Below are positions 40,715 to 51,600 of a stretch of 64,000 nt of DNA, one piece after another; position 1 is the stretch's first letter, and every line of letters begins with the position of its first letter. Below the pieces are notes generated by a model, which had not been told where the DNA came from, made no database searches, and saw nothing but the letters and a program-made list of their open reading frames with translations. The translations under genes were made by a program, and so were the position numbers. The stretch is from CAWBVG01 sp963792175 (GTDB taxonomy: Bacteria; Acidobacteriota; Vicinamibacteria; Vicinamibacterales; CAVVIG01): NCBI GenBank assembly GCA_963792175.1, contig CAWBVG010000005.1:1-64000 (forward strand). The letters run 5' to 3'.

Positions 40715-42018
40715 TCAGTGCGCTCCCACCGGTTGTCGCGCGCGCCAGTCGGCCGGCAGCGTGCACCGTCCTTCCTTGATGTGCGCCTCGTACTCGTGCC
40801 TGAAGTGCTTCAGCGTGGTCAGGACCGGCGTGACGGCGGCGTCGCCGAACGCGCACAGCGTCTTGCCGGCGATATTCCCGGAGATGCTGTTGAGCAGATC
40901 GAGATCGCGCATCTCGCCTTCACCTCGCTCGATGCGCCGGAGAATCTTGAACAGCCAGTCGGTGCCTTCGCGGCACGGCGTGCACTTGCCACACGACTCG
41001 TGGCGGTAGAAATGCAGCAGGTTCTCCGCCAGCCACACCATGCAGGTCGTGTCGTCGAGCACGATGATCGCCGCGGAGCCGAGGAGCGACCCGGCCTTCT
41101 GAATCGCGTCGAAGCTGGCCGGGATGTCGAGCTGATCCGGCATCAGAATCGGAACGGACGATCCGCCAGGGATGACCGCCTTCAGCGTGCGCCCGTCACG
41201 TACACCCCCGGCATAGCCGTCGATGAGCTCGCGGAGCGTGACGTTCATCGACGCCTCGAAGACGCCCGGCTTCTTCACATGGCCGCTGACGCAATACAAC
41301 TTCGGTCCGCCGTTTTTCTCGGGACCGACCGAGGCGAACCACTCCGCGCCGCGCGAGACGATGATCGGCACGTTGCACAACGTCTCGACGTTGTTGACGG
41401 CGCTCGGTTTGCCATACAAGCCCGCGACGGCCGGAAACGGCGGCTTGTTGCGCGGTTGGGCTCGCTTGCCCTCGAGCGATTCGAGGAGCGCGGTTTCCTC
41501 CCCCGCCTCATAGGCGCCCGCGCCACGATGCACGTACACGTCGCACTCGAACCCGGAGCCGAGGACGTTCTTCCCCAGGAATCCCTTCGCGTAGGCGTCG
41601 TCGATCGCGCGCTCGAGGTTCCCCTGCAGGTGGAAGAACTCGCCGCGGATGTAGATGTAGGCCACCTTCGCGCCAATCGCGTAGCAGCCGATCGCGCACC
41701 CTTCGATGAGGAGATGGGGGTTGCGCTCCATCAACAGGTGATCCTTGAAGGTGCCCGGCTCGCTCTCGTCGGCGTTGCAGACGATGTAGCGCGGCTCGAT
41801 CTTCTTGTCGACGAACTGCCACTTCATGCCGGTGGGAAACCCGGCGCCGCCGCGGCCGCGCAGCCCCGACGCCTTCACCAGCTCGATGATCTCGTCCGGC
41901 TTCTTCGCGAGCGCCGCCTTCAGCGCCTCGTATCCGCCGTGCTGGAGGTAGAAGTCGAGCGTAAGGAGTTGGGCTCGCGCACGTGTGCGGTGAGGAGAGG
42001 ATTCGAGGTTCGCATCAT
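40715..42018 (-). CDS. nuoF: NADH-quinone oxidoreductase subunit F (one indel near the N-terminus)
   Basis: The flavin and NADH-binding subunit has GLRGRGGAGFPTGMKW, CNADESEPGTFKDHLLMER, GAGAYEAGEETALLESLEG and the N3 cluster motif ESCGKCTPCREG. I place the start at the ATG pair at 42018, giving MMRTSNPLLTAHVREPN. An indel near 41958 then joins it to LTLDFYLQHGGYEALK. The uncorrected sequence instead reads continuously from nuoE, mimicking a NuoE-NuoF fusion. Confidence 0.9.
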
Positions 42019-42682
42019 CCAGCCCTATCCCGAGGCCCCGTTCAACGTGTCTTCGATCCTCGCGCTTCTGACGATCATCGGCTTTTCCCTTCGACGACGT
42101 GGTGACACCCGGTAGGGCCGCTTCGCCGCGGGCGCGCAGGTCGTCGATCAGCTTCGGCACGTCTTCGGGACGCAGGGACTCGTGCCACGCATCATTCACC
42201 ATCACCACCGGCGCGCGATCGCAGGCGCCCAGGCACTCGACTTCCACCAGCGTGAAGGTGCCGGCGGCGTCGGTCTCGCCCGGTGCGATCCGCAGGGTCT
42301 CGCGCAGCGCTTCGGTCACGCGCTCGGCGCCGTTGACGGCGCACGACAGCGTCCGGCAGACGTTGATCACGAACTTCCCGACCGGCCGGGTGTAGAACAT
42401 CGTGTAGTACGACACGACGTCCTCGACGTCCGCGCGCGTGATGCCCAGGAGAGCGGCGACGTGGCGGATGGCGTTCGCCGTGATGTAGCCCTGCTGGTGC
42501 TGCGCGAGATAGAGCGCCGGCAGAACCGCCGAGCGCCGCTGATCGGGCGGATAGCGGGTGACGATGGCGTCGAACCGCGCGCGATTCTCCGGCGTATAGG
42601 CGAACGGCGGCCCCTCGTCCTCGAGCTTGCGGGACGACCTGTGGAAGGTGGCGTCGTAGGCCATCTTTGGATGAAAGCTCAC
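42016..42682 (-). CDS. nuoE: NADH-quinone oxidoreductase subunit E
   Basis: The [2Fe-2S] subunit has the ligands CRTLSC and CLGAC, with YPPDQRRSAVLPALYLAQHQ and DVEDVVSYYTMFYTRPVGK before them. The 3' end is not resolved: in the raw frame no stop occurs before nuoF, and the end given is only an estimate. The start at 42682 overlaps the nuoD stop by 4 nt. Confidence 0.9.
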
Positions 42683-43860
42683 CGGTCCACGTCTCCCATC
42701 ACGACGTCAATCGATCCGATCACCGCGATGACGTCGGCAATCAGCCCGCCGACGATCATCGGCTCCAGCGCCTGACATGCCAGCAGCGATGGCGCGCGCG
42801 ACTTCACACGCCACGGACGGTTGGTGCCATCCGATACGACGTAGAAGCCGTGCTCGCCGCGCGGTCCTTCGACCGGCACATACGCCTCGCCGGCCGGCAC
42901 GGTGAAGCCCTGCGAATAAATCAGGAAGTGCTGGATGAGCGCTTCCATTTCCGTGTAGACCCGATCCTTCGGCGGCGGCGTGACGCGCGGATCGTCGACC
43001 GCAAATGCGCCGGTGGGCGAGATGCGCTCGAGCGCCTGGCGGCAGATCTTCACGCTCTCCTTCATCTCGGCCACCCGCACCAGATAGCGGGAGTAGACGT
43101 CGCCAGCCGACTGCGTCGGCACGTCGAACTGATACGTGTCGTAGCCGAGGTACGGAAAATACCTGCGCACATCGTAGTCGACGCCGGCAGCCCTCGCGAT
43201 CGGGCCAACCAGGCCATACGCGATCGCGTCGTCTTTCGAGATGACGCCGACGTTCTGGGTGCGCTTCAGGTAAATCTCGTTCTTCGTCAGCAGATCTTCG
43301 TATTCGGCGAGCTTGGGCACGAACCGATCCAGGAATGCGCGGACCGCGTCGTGAAAGCCACGCGGCAGATCTTCGCGCAGGCCGCCGACACGCATGTAGC
43401 TCGGGAACATCCGGAAGCCGGCGAGCATCTCGTTCAGATTGAGCAGCAGCTCGCGCTCGCGGAAGCAATACAGCATCACCGACACGGCGCCCACTTCCAT
43501 CCCGTGGGTGCCGAGCCACACCAGGTGGCTGTTGATCCGCTGCAGTTCCGCGATCAGGACGCGGATGTCGGTCACGCGCTGCGGGACCTCGAGGGCCAGC
43601 AGCCGCTCCACCGACAGGCAGAACGCCATGCTGTTGGATTGCGCGCTCAGGTAATCCATGCGCTCGACGAGCGGGATCACCTGCTGCCACTTCTTCTGCT
43701 CCGTCGTTTTCTCGATGCCGGTGTGCAGATAGCCGATCGTCGGGGATGCAGACCGAACGGTCTCGCCGTCCAACTCGAGGACGAGACGGAGCACACCATG
43801 GGTGCTGGGGTGCTGCGGCCCCATGTTCACCGTCATGGTTTCCGTGCGAATGCCAGGCAT
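42679..43860 (-). CDS. nuoD: NADH-quinone oxidoreductase subunit D
   Basis: 393 residues of the 49-kDa quinone-binding subunit. MTVNMGPQHPSTHGVLRLVLELDGE holds the conserved HPSTHG loop (about residues 16-21), and TIGYLHTGIEKTTEQ and VEGPRGEHGFYVV follow. The ATG at 43860 overlaps the nuoC stop. It is intact. Confidence 0.97.
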   Translation of the reverse strand: MPGIRTETMTVNMGPQHPSTHGVLRLVLELDGETVRSASPTIGYLHTGIEKTTEQKKWQQVIPLVERMDYLSAQSNSMAFCLSVERLLALEVPQRVTDIRVLIAELQRINSHLVWLGTHGMEVGAVSVMLYCFRERELLLNLNEMLAGFRMFPSYMRVGGLREDLPRGFHDAVRAFLDRFVPKLAEYEDLLTKNEIYLKRTQNVGVISKDDAIAYGLVGPIARAAGVDYDVRRYFPYLGYDTYQFDVPTQSAGDVYSRYLVRVAEMKESVKICRQALERISPTGAFAVDDPRVTPPPKDRVYTEMEALIQHFLIYSQGFTVPAGEAYVPVEGPRGEHGFYVVSDGTNRPWRVKSRAPSLLACQALEPMIVGGLIADVIAVIGSIDVVMGDVDR

Positions 43861-44420
43861 CAGGCTTGATCGCGCGACAGGCGATCCTTCGTCAGGTTCG
43901 CGCGGAACTCTTCCTCGGTCACCTGCAGCGCCTCGGTGGTGCGCGGCGTCAGCTTGATCTGGACCGGATAGTCCTTTCTGAGCGGAAACCCCTCCCAATC
44001 CTCGGGCATGAGCAGCCGCCGCGGGTCCGGATGGCCGTCGAACACGATGCCAAACAGGTCCCACACTTCGCGTTCGAGCCAGTTCGCCGCCGGCCATACG
44101 TCGCTCGCGGTCGCGATGCGCGCATCGTCGCCGTGCAGCCGGACTTTCAGACGCAACCGGCGACGATGGGCGATCGACACGAGCAGGTAGACGACCTCGA
44201 AGCGCGGCTCGCGCGGCCAGTAATCCACTGCCGTCAGCTCAATGAGCAGCGTGTACGCCAGCTCGGGCCGGTCGCGAAGCACCCTCGTCAGCTCCGGCAT
44301 GTCGTCGCGCGCGGCGTAGATGGTCGGCTGAAGATCGATGCCGGGCGCGTCCTCGAGCTGGGCGGTCGGAGCCGCCTCTCGCAGCAGCGCGATGAGGCCG
44401 GCGGTGTCCATCGGTCCCAT
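43860..44420 (-). CDS. nuoC: NADH-quinone oxidoreductase subunit C
   Basis: 186 residues of the 30-kDa subunit, with EVVYLLVSIAHRRRLRLKV, AANWLEREVWDLFGIVFDGHPDPRR (split: ERE-DLFGI-HPDLR signature) and EDWEGFPLRKDYP. It is separate from nuoD rather than fused. It follows nuoB by a single base. Confidence 0.95.
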   Translation of the reverse strand: MGPMDTAGLIALLREAAPTAQLEDAPGIDLQPTIYAARDDMPELTRVLRDRPELAYTLLIELTAVDYWPREPRFEVVYLLVSIAHRRRLRLKVRLHGDDARIATASDVWPAANWLEREVWDLFGIVFDGHPDPRRLLMPEDWEGFPLRKDYPVQIKLTPRTTEALQVTEEEFRANLTKDRLSRDQA

Positions 44421-44885
44421 CTATGCGAGCTTCTGCAGCGCGATCTTCCGCTGGAGCTGGACGATGCCGTAGATCAGCGATTCGGGTCGGGGCGGGCATC
44501 CGGGCACGTAGACATCGACCGGCACGATCTGATCGACCCCCTGCACCAGCGCGTAGTTGTCGAAGACGCCGCCGATCGACGCGCAGGCGCCCATCGAGAT
44601 CACCCACTTGGGCTCCGGCATCTGGTCGTAGATGCGGCGCAGCGCCGGCGCCATTTTCCTGGAGAGGCGGCCGGCCACGATCATGAGGTCCGACTGCCGC
44701 GGGCTGCCGCGAAACACTTCGGCGCCAAAGCGCGCGACGTCATAGCGCGAGCAGCTCATCGCCATCATCTCGATCGCGCAGCACGCCAGGCCGAACGTCA
44801 CGGGCCAGATGGACGAGCGGCGCGCCCACTGCACCATCTTCTCGACGCTCGTCGTCAGTACCGGAATCTCGGATTCGAGTCCCAC
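44421..44885 (-). CDS. nuoB: NADH-quinone oxidoreductase subunit B
   Basis: 154 residues carrying the N2 cluster ligands: the tandem CC in TFGLACCAIEMM, Cys in MGACASIGG and Cys in VYVPGCPPRPE. It hands electrons to quinone together with NuoD and NuoH. NuoI, which normally relays to NuoB, is not encoded in this operon. Confidence 0.97.
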   Translation of the reverse strand: MGLESEIPVLTTSVEKMVQWARRSSIWPVTFGLACCAIEMMAMSCSRYDVARFGAEVFRGSPRQSDLMIVAGRLSRKMAPALRRIYDQMPEPKWVISMGACASIGGVFDNYALVQGVDQIVPVDVYVPGCPPRPESLIYGIVQLQRKIALQKLA

Positions 44886-44892
44886 TTTGGCT

Positions 44893-44957
44893 TTTTCTAG
44901 CTTCTAACTTCTAACCTTTTAACTTTTAACTTTTAACTTTTAACTTTTAACTTTTCT
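44893..44957. repeat. TTTTAAC heptamer array between nuoB and nuoA
   Basis: About eight near-perfect copies of TTTTAAC in tandem, period 7. It lies within a transcription unit, so a full terminator would be unexpected. Confidence 0.75.
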
Positions 44958-45315
44958 TTTCCTCGCCCCAATCGAGCGCGCCCTTCCGCCAGACGTACAC
45001 GTAACCGGCGAGCAGCAGCGCCATGAACAGCAGCACCTGGACGAACCCGTTCCACCCGAGGCCTCGCAGCGCCATCGCCCACGGATAGAGAAACGCGACC
45101 TCGATGTCGAACAGCAGGAAGATCATCGCGACCAGGTAGAACTTGACCGACTGGCGCTCGCGCGCGTCGCCGACCGGCGGCATCCCGCACTCGTAGGGCG
45201 CCGACTTCTCGGCGGTGGGTTTGCTGGGGCCGAGTACGCTCGAGAGGAGCACGGAGATCAGCGCGAACCCGGCGCCCAGCGCGATCATCAACAGGATGGA
45301 GAGCCAGCCCTGCAT
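44947..45315 (-). CDS. nuoA: NADH-quinone oxidoreductase subunit A
   Basis: 122 residues with three membrane helices and the signature KSAPYECGMPPVGDARERQSVKFYLVAM (positions about 37-64), then FLLFDIEVAFLYPWA. It is the first gene of the nuo operon. The promoter is expected in the word-repeat region upstream. Confidence 0.96.
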   Translation of the reverse strand: MQGWLSILLMIALGAGFALISVLLSSVLGPSKPTAEKSAPYECGMPPVGDARERQSVKFYLVAMIFLLFDIEVAFLYPWAMALRGLGWNGFVQVLLFMALLLAGYVYVWRKGALDWGEEKKS

Positions 45316-45370
45316 CGGTCAGTGTGTAGGCTTGTGAACAAATTCCCAAGCCAAGCTCACATGCTAACGC

Positions 45371-45528
45371 AGTCGGTAGTCGGGAGTCGATAGTCAGTGG
45401 TCGAGTCGGGAGTCGAGAGTCTCGTCGGCAGTCCCGAGTCGGACCCGACCGACTACCGACTGACTACCGACCGACTACCGACTACTCGACTTGACTCATC
45501 GACTCCCGACTACCGACTATCGACTACG
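45371..45528. repeat. AGTCGGTAGTCGG / CGACTACCGACT inverted array
   Basis: Left arm words AGTCGGGAGTCGATAGTC and right arm words GACTACCGACTGACTACCGA, period mostly 7-8, form a hairpin of about 150 nt between divergent nuoA and the glycosyltransferase, directly against the latter's ATG. Any promoter for the operon must lie in or beside it. Confidence 0.75.
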
Positions 45529-46755
45529 ATGCGTCTGGCCTGGTTTTCCCCGTTCCCGCCTGAACGCTCAGGCATCGCCACCTACAGCGCCGAAATCGTT
45601 CCGCTGCTCAGCTCCGCGCACCACATCGACCGCGTTCCTGAATCGGGCGCCCACGACTTCGTGTGGCGGCATCGGCGTGATCCCTACGATCTTGTCGTCT
45701 ATCAGCTCGGCAACGCGCCGTGCCACGACTACATGTGGGCATACCTCGCCGCCTTTCCCGGACTCGTCGTGCTTCACGACGCGCGGTTGCACCACGCGCG
45801 CGCGCGTCGCTTGTTGAAGGATCGCCGCTTCGACGACTACCGCCGGGAGCTGGCCTTTGACCATCCTGACGCACGGACCGAGGTCGCGGAGTACGCCGTC
45901 GAAGGACTGAGCGGGTCGATCTACTACTTCTGGTCGATGCTGCGCGTCGTGATGCAGACGGCTCGGCTGGTGGCGGTCCACAACCCGCGGGTCGCCGGCG
46001 ATCTTCAGCGCGAGTACCCGGGCGCCGCCCTCGAAACCATCGCGATGGGCGTCTCACCCATCGCCGCGGACCCGGACAAGCGGCGGCTGGTGCGTCACGC
46101 GCTGGAGATTCCCGACGACGCGATCGTGTTCGCGGCCTTTGGAAGGGTGACGCCCGAAAAAAGAATTCCTGCGATCCTCGAGGCGCTGGCGCTTCTGAGA
46201 CGTCAAGGCATGGACGCCTGGCTCCTCATCGTCGGCGAAGGGGACGATCGGCCGGGCATCGTCGCGGACGGCGTCCGCACGACCGGCTACGTGAGCGATG
46301 CCGCCGTCGGCGCCTATCTCATGGCCGCGGACGCCTGCCTGTGCCTCCGATGGCCGACGGCGCTCGAAACATCGGCGTCGTGGTTGCGGTGTCTGGCGGC
46401 CGGCCGCCCCACGGTGATCACCGACCTTCCGCACCTGGTGGACGTCCCGCAGCAGGTCGCGCTGCGCGTCGATCTGTTGAACGAGCCAGGGGACCTGTTG
46501 AGCGCGATGCGGCGTCTGGCGTCCGATCCAGAGCTGCGCAATGAACTCGGCCGCGGCGGCCAGGCGTACTGGGCGTCGAATCACACGCTTCCGGTGATGG
46601 CCCGCGACTACGAGCGTGTTCTCGCCGCGGCTGCAGCGCGCACGGCGCCGGAACAGACCGGGCTGCCGACGCATGTCATCGACGACCACAGCGAGCCGGC
46701 CCGCCGGATCGCGGCGCGGCTCGGCGTGGACGTCGATGTCCTGAGACACGCCTGA
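45529..46755 (+). CDS. Glycosyltransferase family 4 protein
   Basis: 408 residues. The N-terminal MRLAWFSPFPPERSGIATYS is typical of GT4 donors' partner domain, and the C-terminal Rossmann domain has FAAFGRVTPEKRIPAILEAL and the E-x7-E region near RWPTALETSASWLRCLAAG. The sugar and acceptor are unknown. It stands alone between nuo and the SagB-like gene. The 5' end abuts an inverted repeat array. Confidence 0.85.
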   Translation: MRLAWFSPFPPERSGIATYSAEIVPLLSSAHHIDRVPESGAHDFVWRHRRDPYDLVVYQLGNAPCHDYMWAYLAAFPGLVVLHDARLHHARARRLLKDRRFDDYRRELAFDHPDARTEVAEYAVEGLSGSIYYFWSMLRVVMQTARLVAVHNPRVAGDLQREYPGAALETIAMGVSPIAADPDKRRLVRHALEIPDDAIVFAAFGRVTPEKRIPAILEALALLRRQGMDAWLLIVGEGDDRPGIVADGVRTTGYVSDAAVGAYLMAADACLCLRWPTALETSASWLRCLAAGRPTVITDLPHLVDVPQQVALRVDLLNEPGDLLSAMRRLASDPELRNELGRGGQAYWASNHTLPVMARDYERVLAAAAARTAPEQTGLPTHVIDDHSEPARRIAARLGVDVDVLRHA

Positions 46756-46766
46756 CGACGGTATTC

Positions 46767-48341
46767 CTAGAGTTCCCAGGCGTATCCCGGCTCGGTCGTC
46801 AATCTCGTGTCTTCGATCGGCATGCCGATCGTGAAGTGATAGAGACTCTGGAAGGCGTGGCCGGCGAGGCCCAGCACGTCGTGGACCGGGTCGTCGTAGA
46901 AACAACCGATTCCGGTGCCGCGGGCGCCTGCCGCCTCGGCCTCCAGATACAGCACCTGTCCGACGACGCCCGACTCCCAGAACAGCTGACGGTAGAACGA
47001 CGGGCCGAATTCCTCCAGGCTCGCGTCGAACTCGGCGAGCATGCTGAGGCTGAAGAATCCATCGGCGGCGATGTCCTGATCGCAGCTGACGCGCGCGGCG
47101 AGCCGCCGGCAGTCGCCGCGAGCCAGCCGAATCAGCGGTAGCGTGTCGGTCGCCGGCTCCCACAGGAAGTCGCGCCCCATCGCAGCGCGCAAGGCGTCAG
47201 CCGCTTCCGGCCGCCGCGGCAGCAAGTACAGACCTGGCTCGACGCCGTCCACGCGATGGACGAACAGCGCGAGGTGGATCCGTGCGCTCCACCACAACGC
47301 GTCCCACGGCGCGCCGTCGCCGGGCATCACGTGCGACAACATGGCGAAGAAGCGATCGGCGTCGATCGGCGATCGGCCGTCCAGCGCCACGGCGCTGCGA
47401 CGCTGTAGCAGGAGCGGGGCGGGATAGGCAGGCTTGCCCGCCGACTTGTCCACCGAAGCGCCGCGAGGCGCGAAGGTGGGCGGGAGGGGCAGGAGGGCGG
47501 GTAAGCAGGGAGGTCGGGCGGCCGGCGTCGCGCGTCGCCGCGGCAATCTCGTCGATGAAGGTCCACTGCACGTGGTCCTCGCTCAACTGATTGGCGTGTC
47601 CGGTCCAGGCACCCGCGCGGACGGCGTCGAGAAGGGCGGCGCGACTGACGCCTGACCACTGGTGACTGCCCATCGGGCCGATTTCGAGGAGGCACCCCGG
47701 TTCTTCACGCTCGGCGTCAACGAAGTCGTCGTCGCGATCGATTCCGGTCAGCGACGCGATGTCCGCGTGGGACCAGTCAGGCAGGATTCGCGCGCCCAGG
47801 CCGGCGAGCGCGGCGGCGATCCGAATCGCCGCGATCGCGTGACCGAGGTCATGCTGACAGTAGCGAAAGGCGCGTTCGCCGTACTTCCATGCTTCGCGCC
47901 AATGAAGGGAGGTCAGCGCGATGAGGCATGCCGGGCCGCCAACCGCCGGACTCCACGACGGCATGCCAAACGCGCAGCGCCGCTCGACGGCGTGCCGATC
48001 CGGCGCGTAGTGATAGACCGCTGGCGTCTCGCCGAGACCGGGCTCCGCCCCGACGACCAGGTACGCTTCGGTCGGATGGAGGTTGCCGCTGGACGGATTG
48101 ACGCGAAGGGACCAACGGGAGCCGCGGAACTGTTTCCAGGCAGACAGGCCCAACGAATACCGCAGGAGATCGGCGAGCGCATGGCCCGCGCCGGGCCGGG
48201 GCAGCACGCACTCCGGCGCGCCGCGGTACGACCGGAAGGGATTCGGCTGCGACGCCCAGTCCAGATAACCGAGCGACCGGGCGAAGCGGTTGAAATGGTG
48301 CTTGGTGCCGTCGTGATAATCGCCGACGCCTAGCAGATCAT
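46767..48341 (-). CDS. SagB-type nitroreductase-fold dehydrogenase (two frameshifts)
   Basis: Two nitroreductase-like halves. The N-half reads YHDGTKHHFNRFARSLGYLDW, RVNPSSGNLHPTEAYLV and GHAIAAIRIAAALAGLGARI. The C-half reads RRSAVALDGRSPIDADRFFAML and ends IGMPIEDTRLTTEPGYAWEL. A start ATG at 48341 overlaps the upstream stop (ATGA) but needs one missing base near 48332. A +1 shift lies in the repeat-rich stretch 47450-47545. SagB enzymes oxidise azolines in peptide natural products, but no YcaO partner is present, so the role is open. Confidence 0.78.
47450..47479. repeat. TTCG-box inside the SagB-like gene
   Basis: CCACCGAAGC (47450-47459) and GCGAAGGTGG (47470-47479) are exact inverted repeats around a short GCC/GGC stem. 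It lies where the two halves of the protein change reading frame. Confidence 0.65.
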
Positions 48342-48607
48342 TCCTTCAGCGCGTCCTGCGCCAGCGCCATGCGGCGATCGATCTCCGCGATCGCATCCGC
48401 AATCTGGGCGCGGCGCCGCTCGTTGGTCGTGGCCGCCGACTGCCGCTCGAGCTCCGTGCGCGCGAGCCGCAGCGACTCCAGGGCGTGCACTTTTTCAGGA
48501 TCGCGAACGGGCTTCGCGAACGTCTGCTTCCGTTCCCGCTCCAACTCTTCCATGCGCTCCTGAATGCGCGCATCAGCGTCGATCAGTCCCTCGCCGGCAT
48601 CACCCAT
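48338..48607 (-). CDS. Small coiled-coil protein of unknown function
   Basis: 89 residues from the ATG at 48607 (MGDAGEGLIDADARIQ). It is nearly all charged helix with heptad-like spacing (RIQERMEELERERKQTF; ARTELERQSAATTNERRR), so probably a coiled coil. No family is recognised. It overlaps the start of the SagB-like gene and is divergent from lhr with 22 nt between starts. Confidence 0.65.
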   Translation of the reverse strand: MGDAGEGLIDADARIQERMEELERERKQTFAKPVRDPEKVHALESLRLARTELERQSAATTNERRRAQIADAIAEIDRRMALAQDALKE

Positions 48608-48629
48608 GGCCACATTATAAGATGACCTC

Positions 48630-51600
48630 GTGGCACGCACGACCGCTGATCCGCTTGCGCCGTTTCACTCGCCGGTGCGTGCCTGGTTCAGCGCCGCCTT
48701 CGAGGAGCCGACCGCGCCGCAGGCGCTCGGCTGGCCGGCGATCGCACGCGGCGAGTCGACGCTGATCCTCGCGCCGACCGGCAGCGGCAAGACGCTGACC
48801 GCGTTCCTGTGGTGTCTCGATCGGCTGATGTTCTCGCCGCAGCCGCCGAAAGCCCGCCGCTGCCGCGTGCTGTACGTGTCGCCGCTCAAAGCCCTCGCGG
48901 TCGACGTCGAGCGCAATCTCCGTGCACCGCTCGCCGGCATTGCTCAGGTCGCCGAGCGTCTCGGAGAGCCGTTCGTCGCGCCGGCCATCGCCATTCGCAC
49001 CGGCGACACGCCGCAGTCGGAGCGCGCGCGCTTCCAGCGAGAGCCGGCAGACATCCTGATCACGACGCCCGAGTCGCTGTATCTGCTGCTGACGTCCAAC
49101 GCGCGCGAGGCTCTGAGCTCGATCGAGACGGTCATCATCGACGAGATCCACGCGCTCGTGCCGACCAAGCGCGGGGCGCACCTGGCCGTCTCGCTCGAAC
49201 GCCTCGAAGAACGCTGCGAGCGTCCTCCGCAACGGATCGGGCTGTCGGCCACCCAGCGTCCGCTCGACGAGGTGGCGAGGTTTCTTGGCGGGACCGAGAC
49301 GTCACGCGCCGCCGCCGCGCGGCCCGCCCAGGGCCGCCGCACCACAAGCCTGCCGCGCCGAAGCTCGGTCGTGACTCAATCGAGCGGAGGCGGGAAAGGC
49401 CCGCGCTACGACGAACAGAAGATCGATGCCGAGATCGAGCACGAGTTCACGGCGCACCGCGGCACCGTCCGTTATCGCCCCGTCACCATCGTCGATGCCG
49501 GCAAAAAGAAAGCACTCGAGCTGACCATCGAGGTGCCGGTCGAGGACATGGCGAAGCTGACGACGGCGGACGACATTCCGAGCGGGCCGGCATCGGTCGG
49601 AGATTCGCGTCCGTCAATCTGGTCGGCGATCCACCCACGGCTGCTCGAGCTGATCCGCGCGCACCGATCGACCCTCATCTTCGTCAACAGCCGCCGTCTG
49701 GCCGAACGCCTGGCCGGCGCGCTCAACGAGCTGGCCGGCGAAACGCTCGTGCGCTCGCATCACGGGTCGATCGCGCGGCCGCAGCGGGTCGAGGTCGAGG
49801 ATCTGTTGAAGGCCGGTCAGCTCCGCGGGCTGGTCGCCACCTCCTCGCTCGAGCTCGGCATCGACATGGGCGCGATCGATCTCGTCGTCCAGATCGAAGC
49901 GCCGCCGTCGGTCGCCAGCGGCCTGCAGCGCATCGGTCGCGGCGGCCATCAGGCCAACGCGATCAGCGAAGGCGTGGTATTCCCGAAATTCCGCGGGGAT
50001 CTGGTGGCGTGCGCCGCGGTCGCCAAGGCGATGCACGACGGCGCCGTCGAAGCCACACGCTTTCCGCGGAACCCGCTCGACATCGTCGCGCAGCAGCTCG
50101 TCGCGATGGCGGCAATGGACGACTGGCCTGTCGACGCGCTGTTCGCGACGATCCGGCGCGCCGCGCCGTTCGCGGAGTTGAGCCGCACGGTGTTCGACGG
50201 CGTGCTCGACATGCTGTCCGGACGCTACCCATCCGACGAGTTCGCCGAACTCCGCCCGCGCGTGACGTGGGACCGCGTGGCGGGCACCGTGTCCGCACGC
50301 GAGGGCGCGAAGCGCGTGGCGATCGCCAACGGCGGAACGATTCCGGATCGGGGGCTCTACGGCGTGTTTCTCCTTGGCGCAGGCCCGGGCGCCGCACGCG
50401 TCGGCGAACTGGACGAGGAGATGGTGTTCGAGAGCCGCGTCGGCGAAACGTTCGTGCTCGGCGCGTCGTCGTGGCGAATCGAGGAGATCACACACGATCG
50501 GGTCATCGTCTCGCCGGCACCCGGCGAGCCGGGCAAGATGCCGTTCTGGAAAGGCGATCGTCCGGGCCGCCCGCTCGAGCTCGGCCTGGCGATTGGCCGC
50601 CTGATGCACGATCTGATTCGCCTTTCCCCGCCCGCGGCGCTCGACAAGCTGACGCGCGAGCACGATCTCGATGCGCGGGCGGCCGAGAACCTGCTGCAGT
50701 ACCTGCGCGATCAAACGGCGGCGACGAGGGCCCTTCCCGACGAGTCGACGGTGGTCGTCGAACGCGTGCGCGACGAGCTCGGCGACTGGCGGGTGTGCGT
50801 CCTGTCGCCGCGCGGCGGCCGGGTTCACGCGCCATGGGCGATGGCGGTGGCGGCGAAGATCCGCGAAGAGACGGGGATCGACGTCGAGACGCTCTGGGGA
50901 GACGATGGGTTCGTCGTCAGGTTCCCTGACGTGGACGCGCCGCCCGAGCCCCGGTTGATGTTCCCCGATCCCGAGGAAGTGCAGGCGCTCGTCGTGCGCC
51001 AGCTTGGCGGCACGGCGCTCTTCGCCGCGAAGTTCCGCGAGAACGCCGCCCGCTCGCTGCTCCTGCCCCGTCGTCGTCCCGGCCAGCGCGCGCCGCTGTG
51101 GCAGCAGCGGAAACGCGCCGCGGATCTGCTGGCGGTGGCGTCGCGTTACGGCTCGTTCCCGGTCCTGCTCGAGACCTATCGCGAGTGCCTGCGGGATGTC
51201 TTCGACATGCCGGCGCTGATGGGCACGCTGGGAGACGTCCGGAGCCGGAAAGTGCGCATCGCCACCGTCGACTCGGAAACCCCGTCGCCGTTCGCGGCAT
51301 CGCTGCTGTTCAGCTACGTCGCGAGCTTCATCTACGACGGCGACGCGCCGCTCGCCGAACGGCGCGCGCAGGCGCTGTCCGTCGATCAATCACAGCTGCG
51401 CGAACTGCTCGGGGATGCCGAGCTTCGCGAACTGCTCGACGCGGAGTCGATCGAAGCGGTCGAGCGCCAGCTGCAGCGGCTCGAACCGCAGTACCTGCGT
51501 CAAGAGCGCGGACGGGTTGCACGATCTGCTGCTGTCGCTCGGCGATCTGACGCGCGGCGAGATTGTCGAACGATCGATCTCGGCGGACGTCGCGGCGAGC

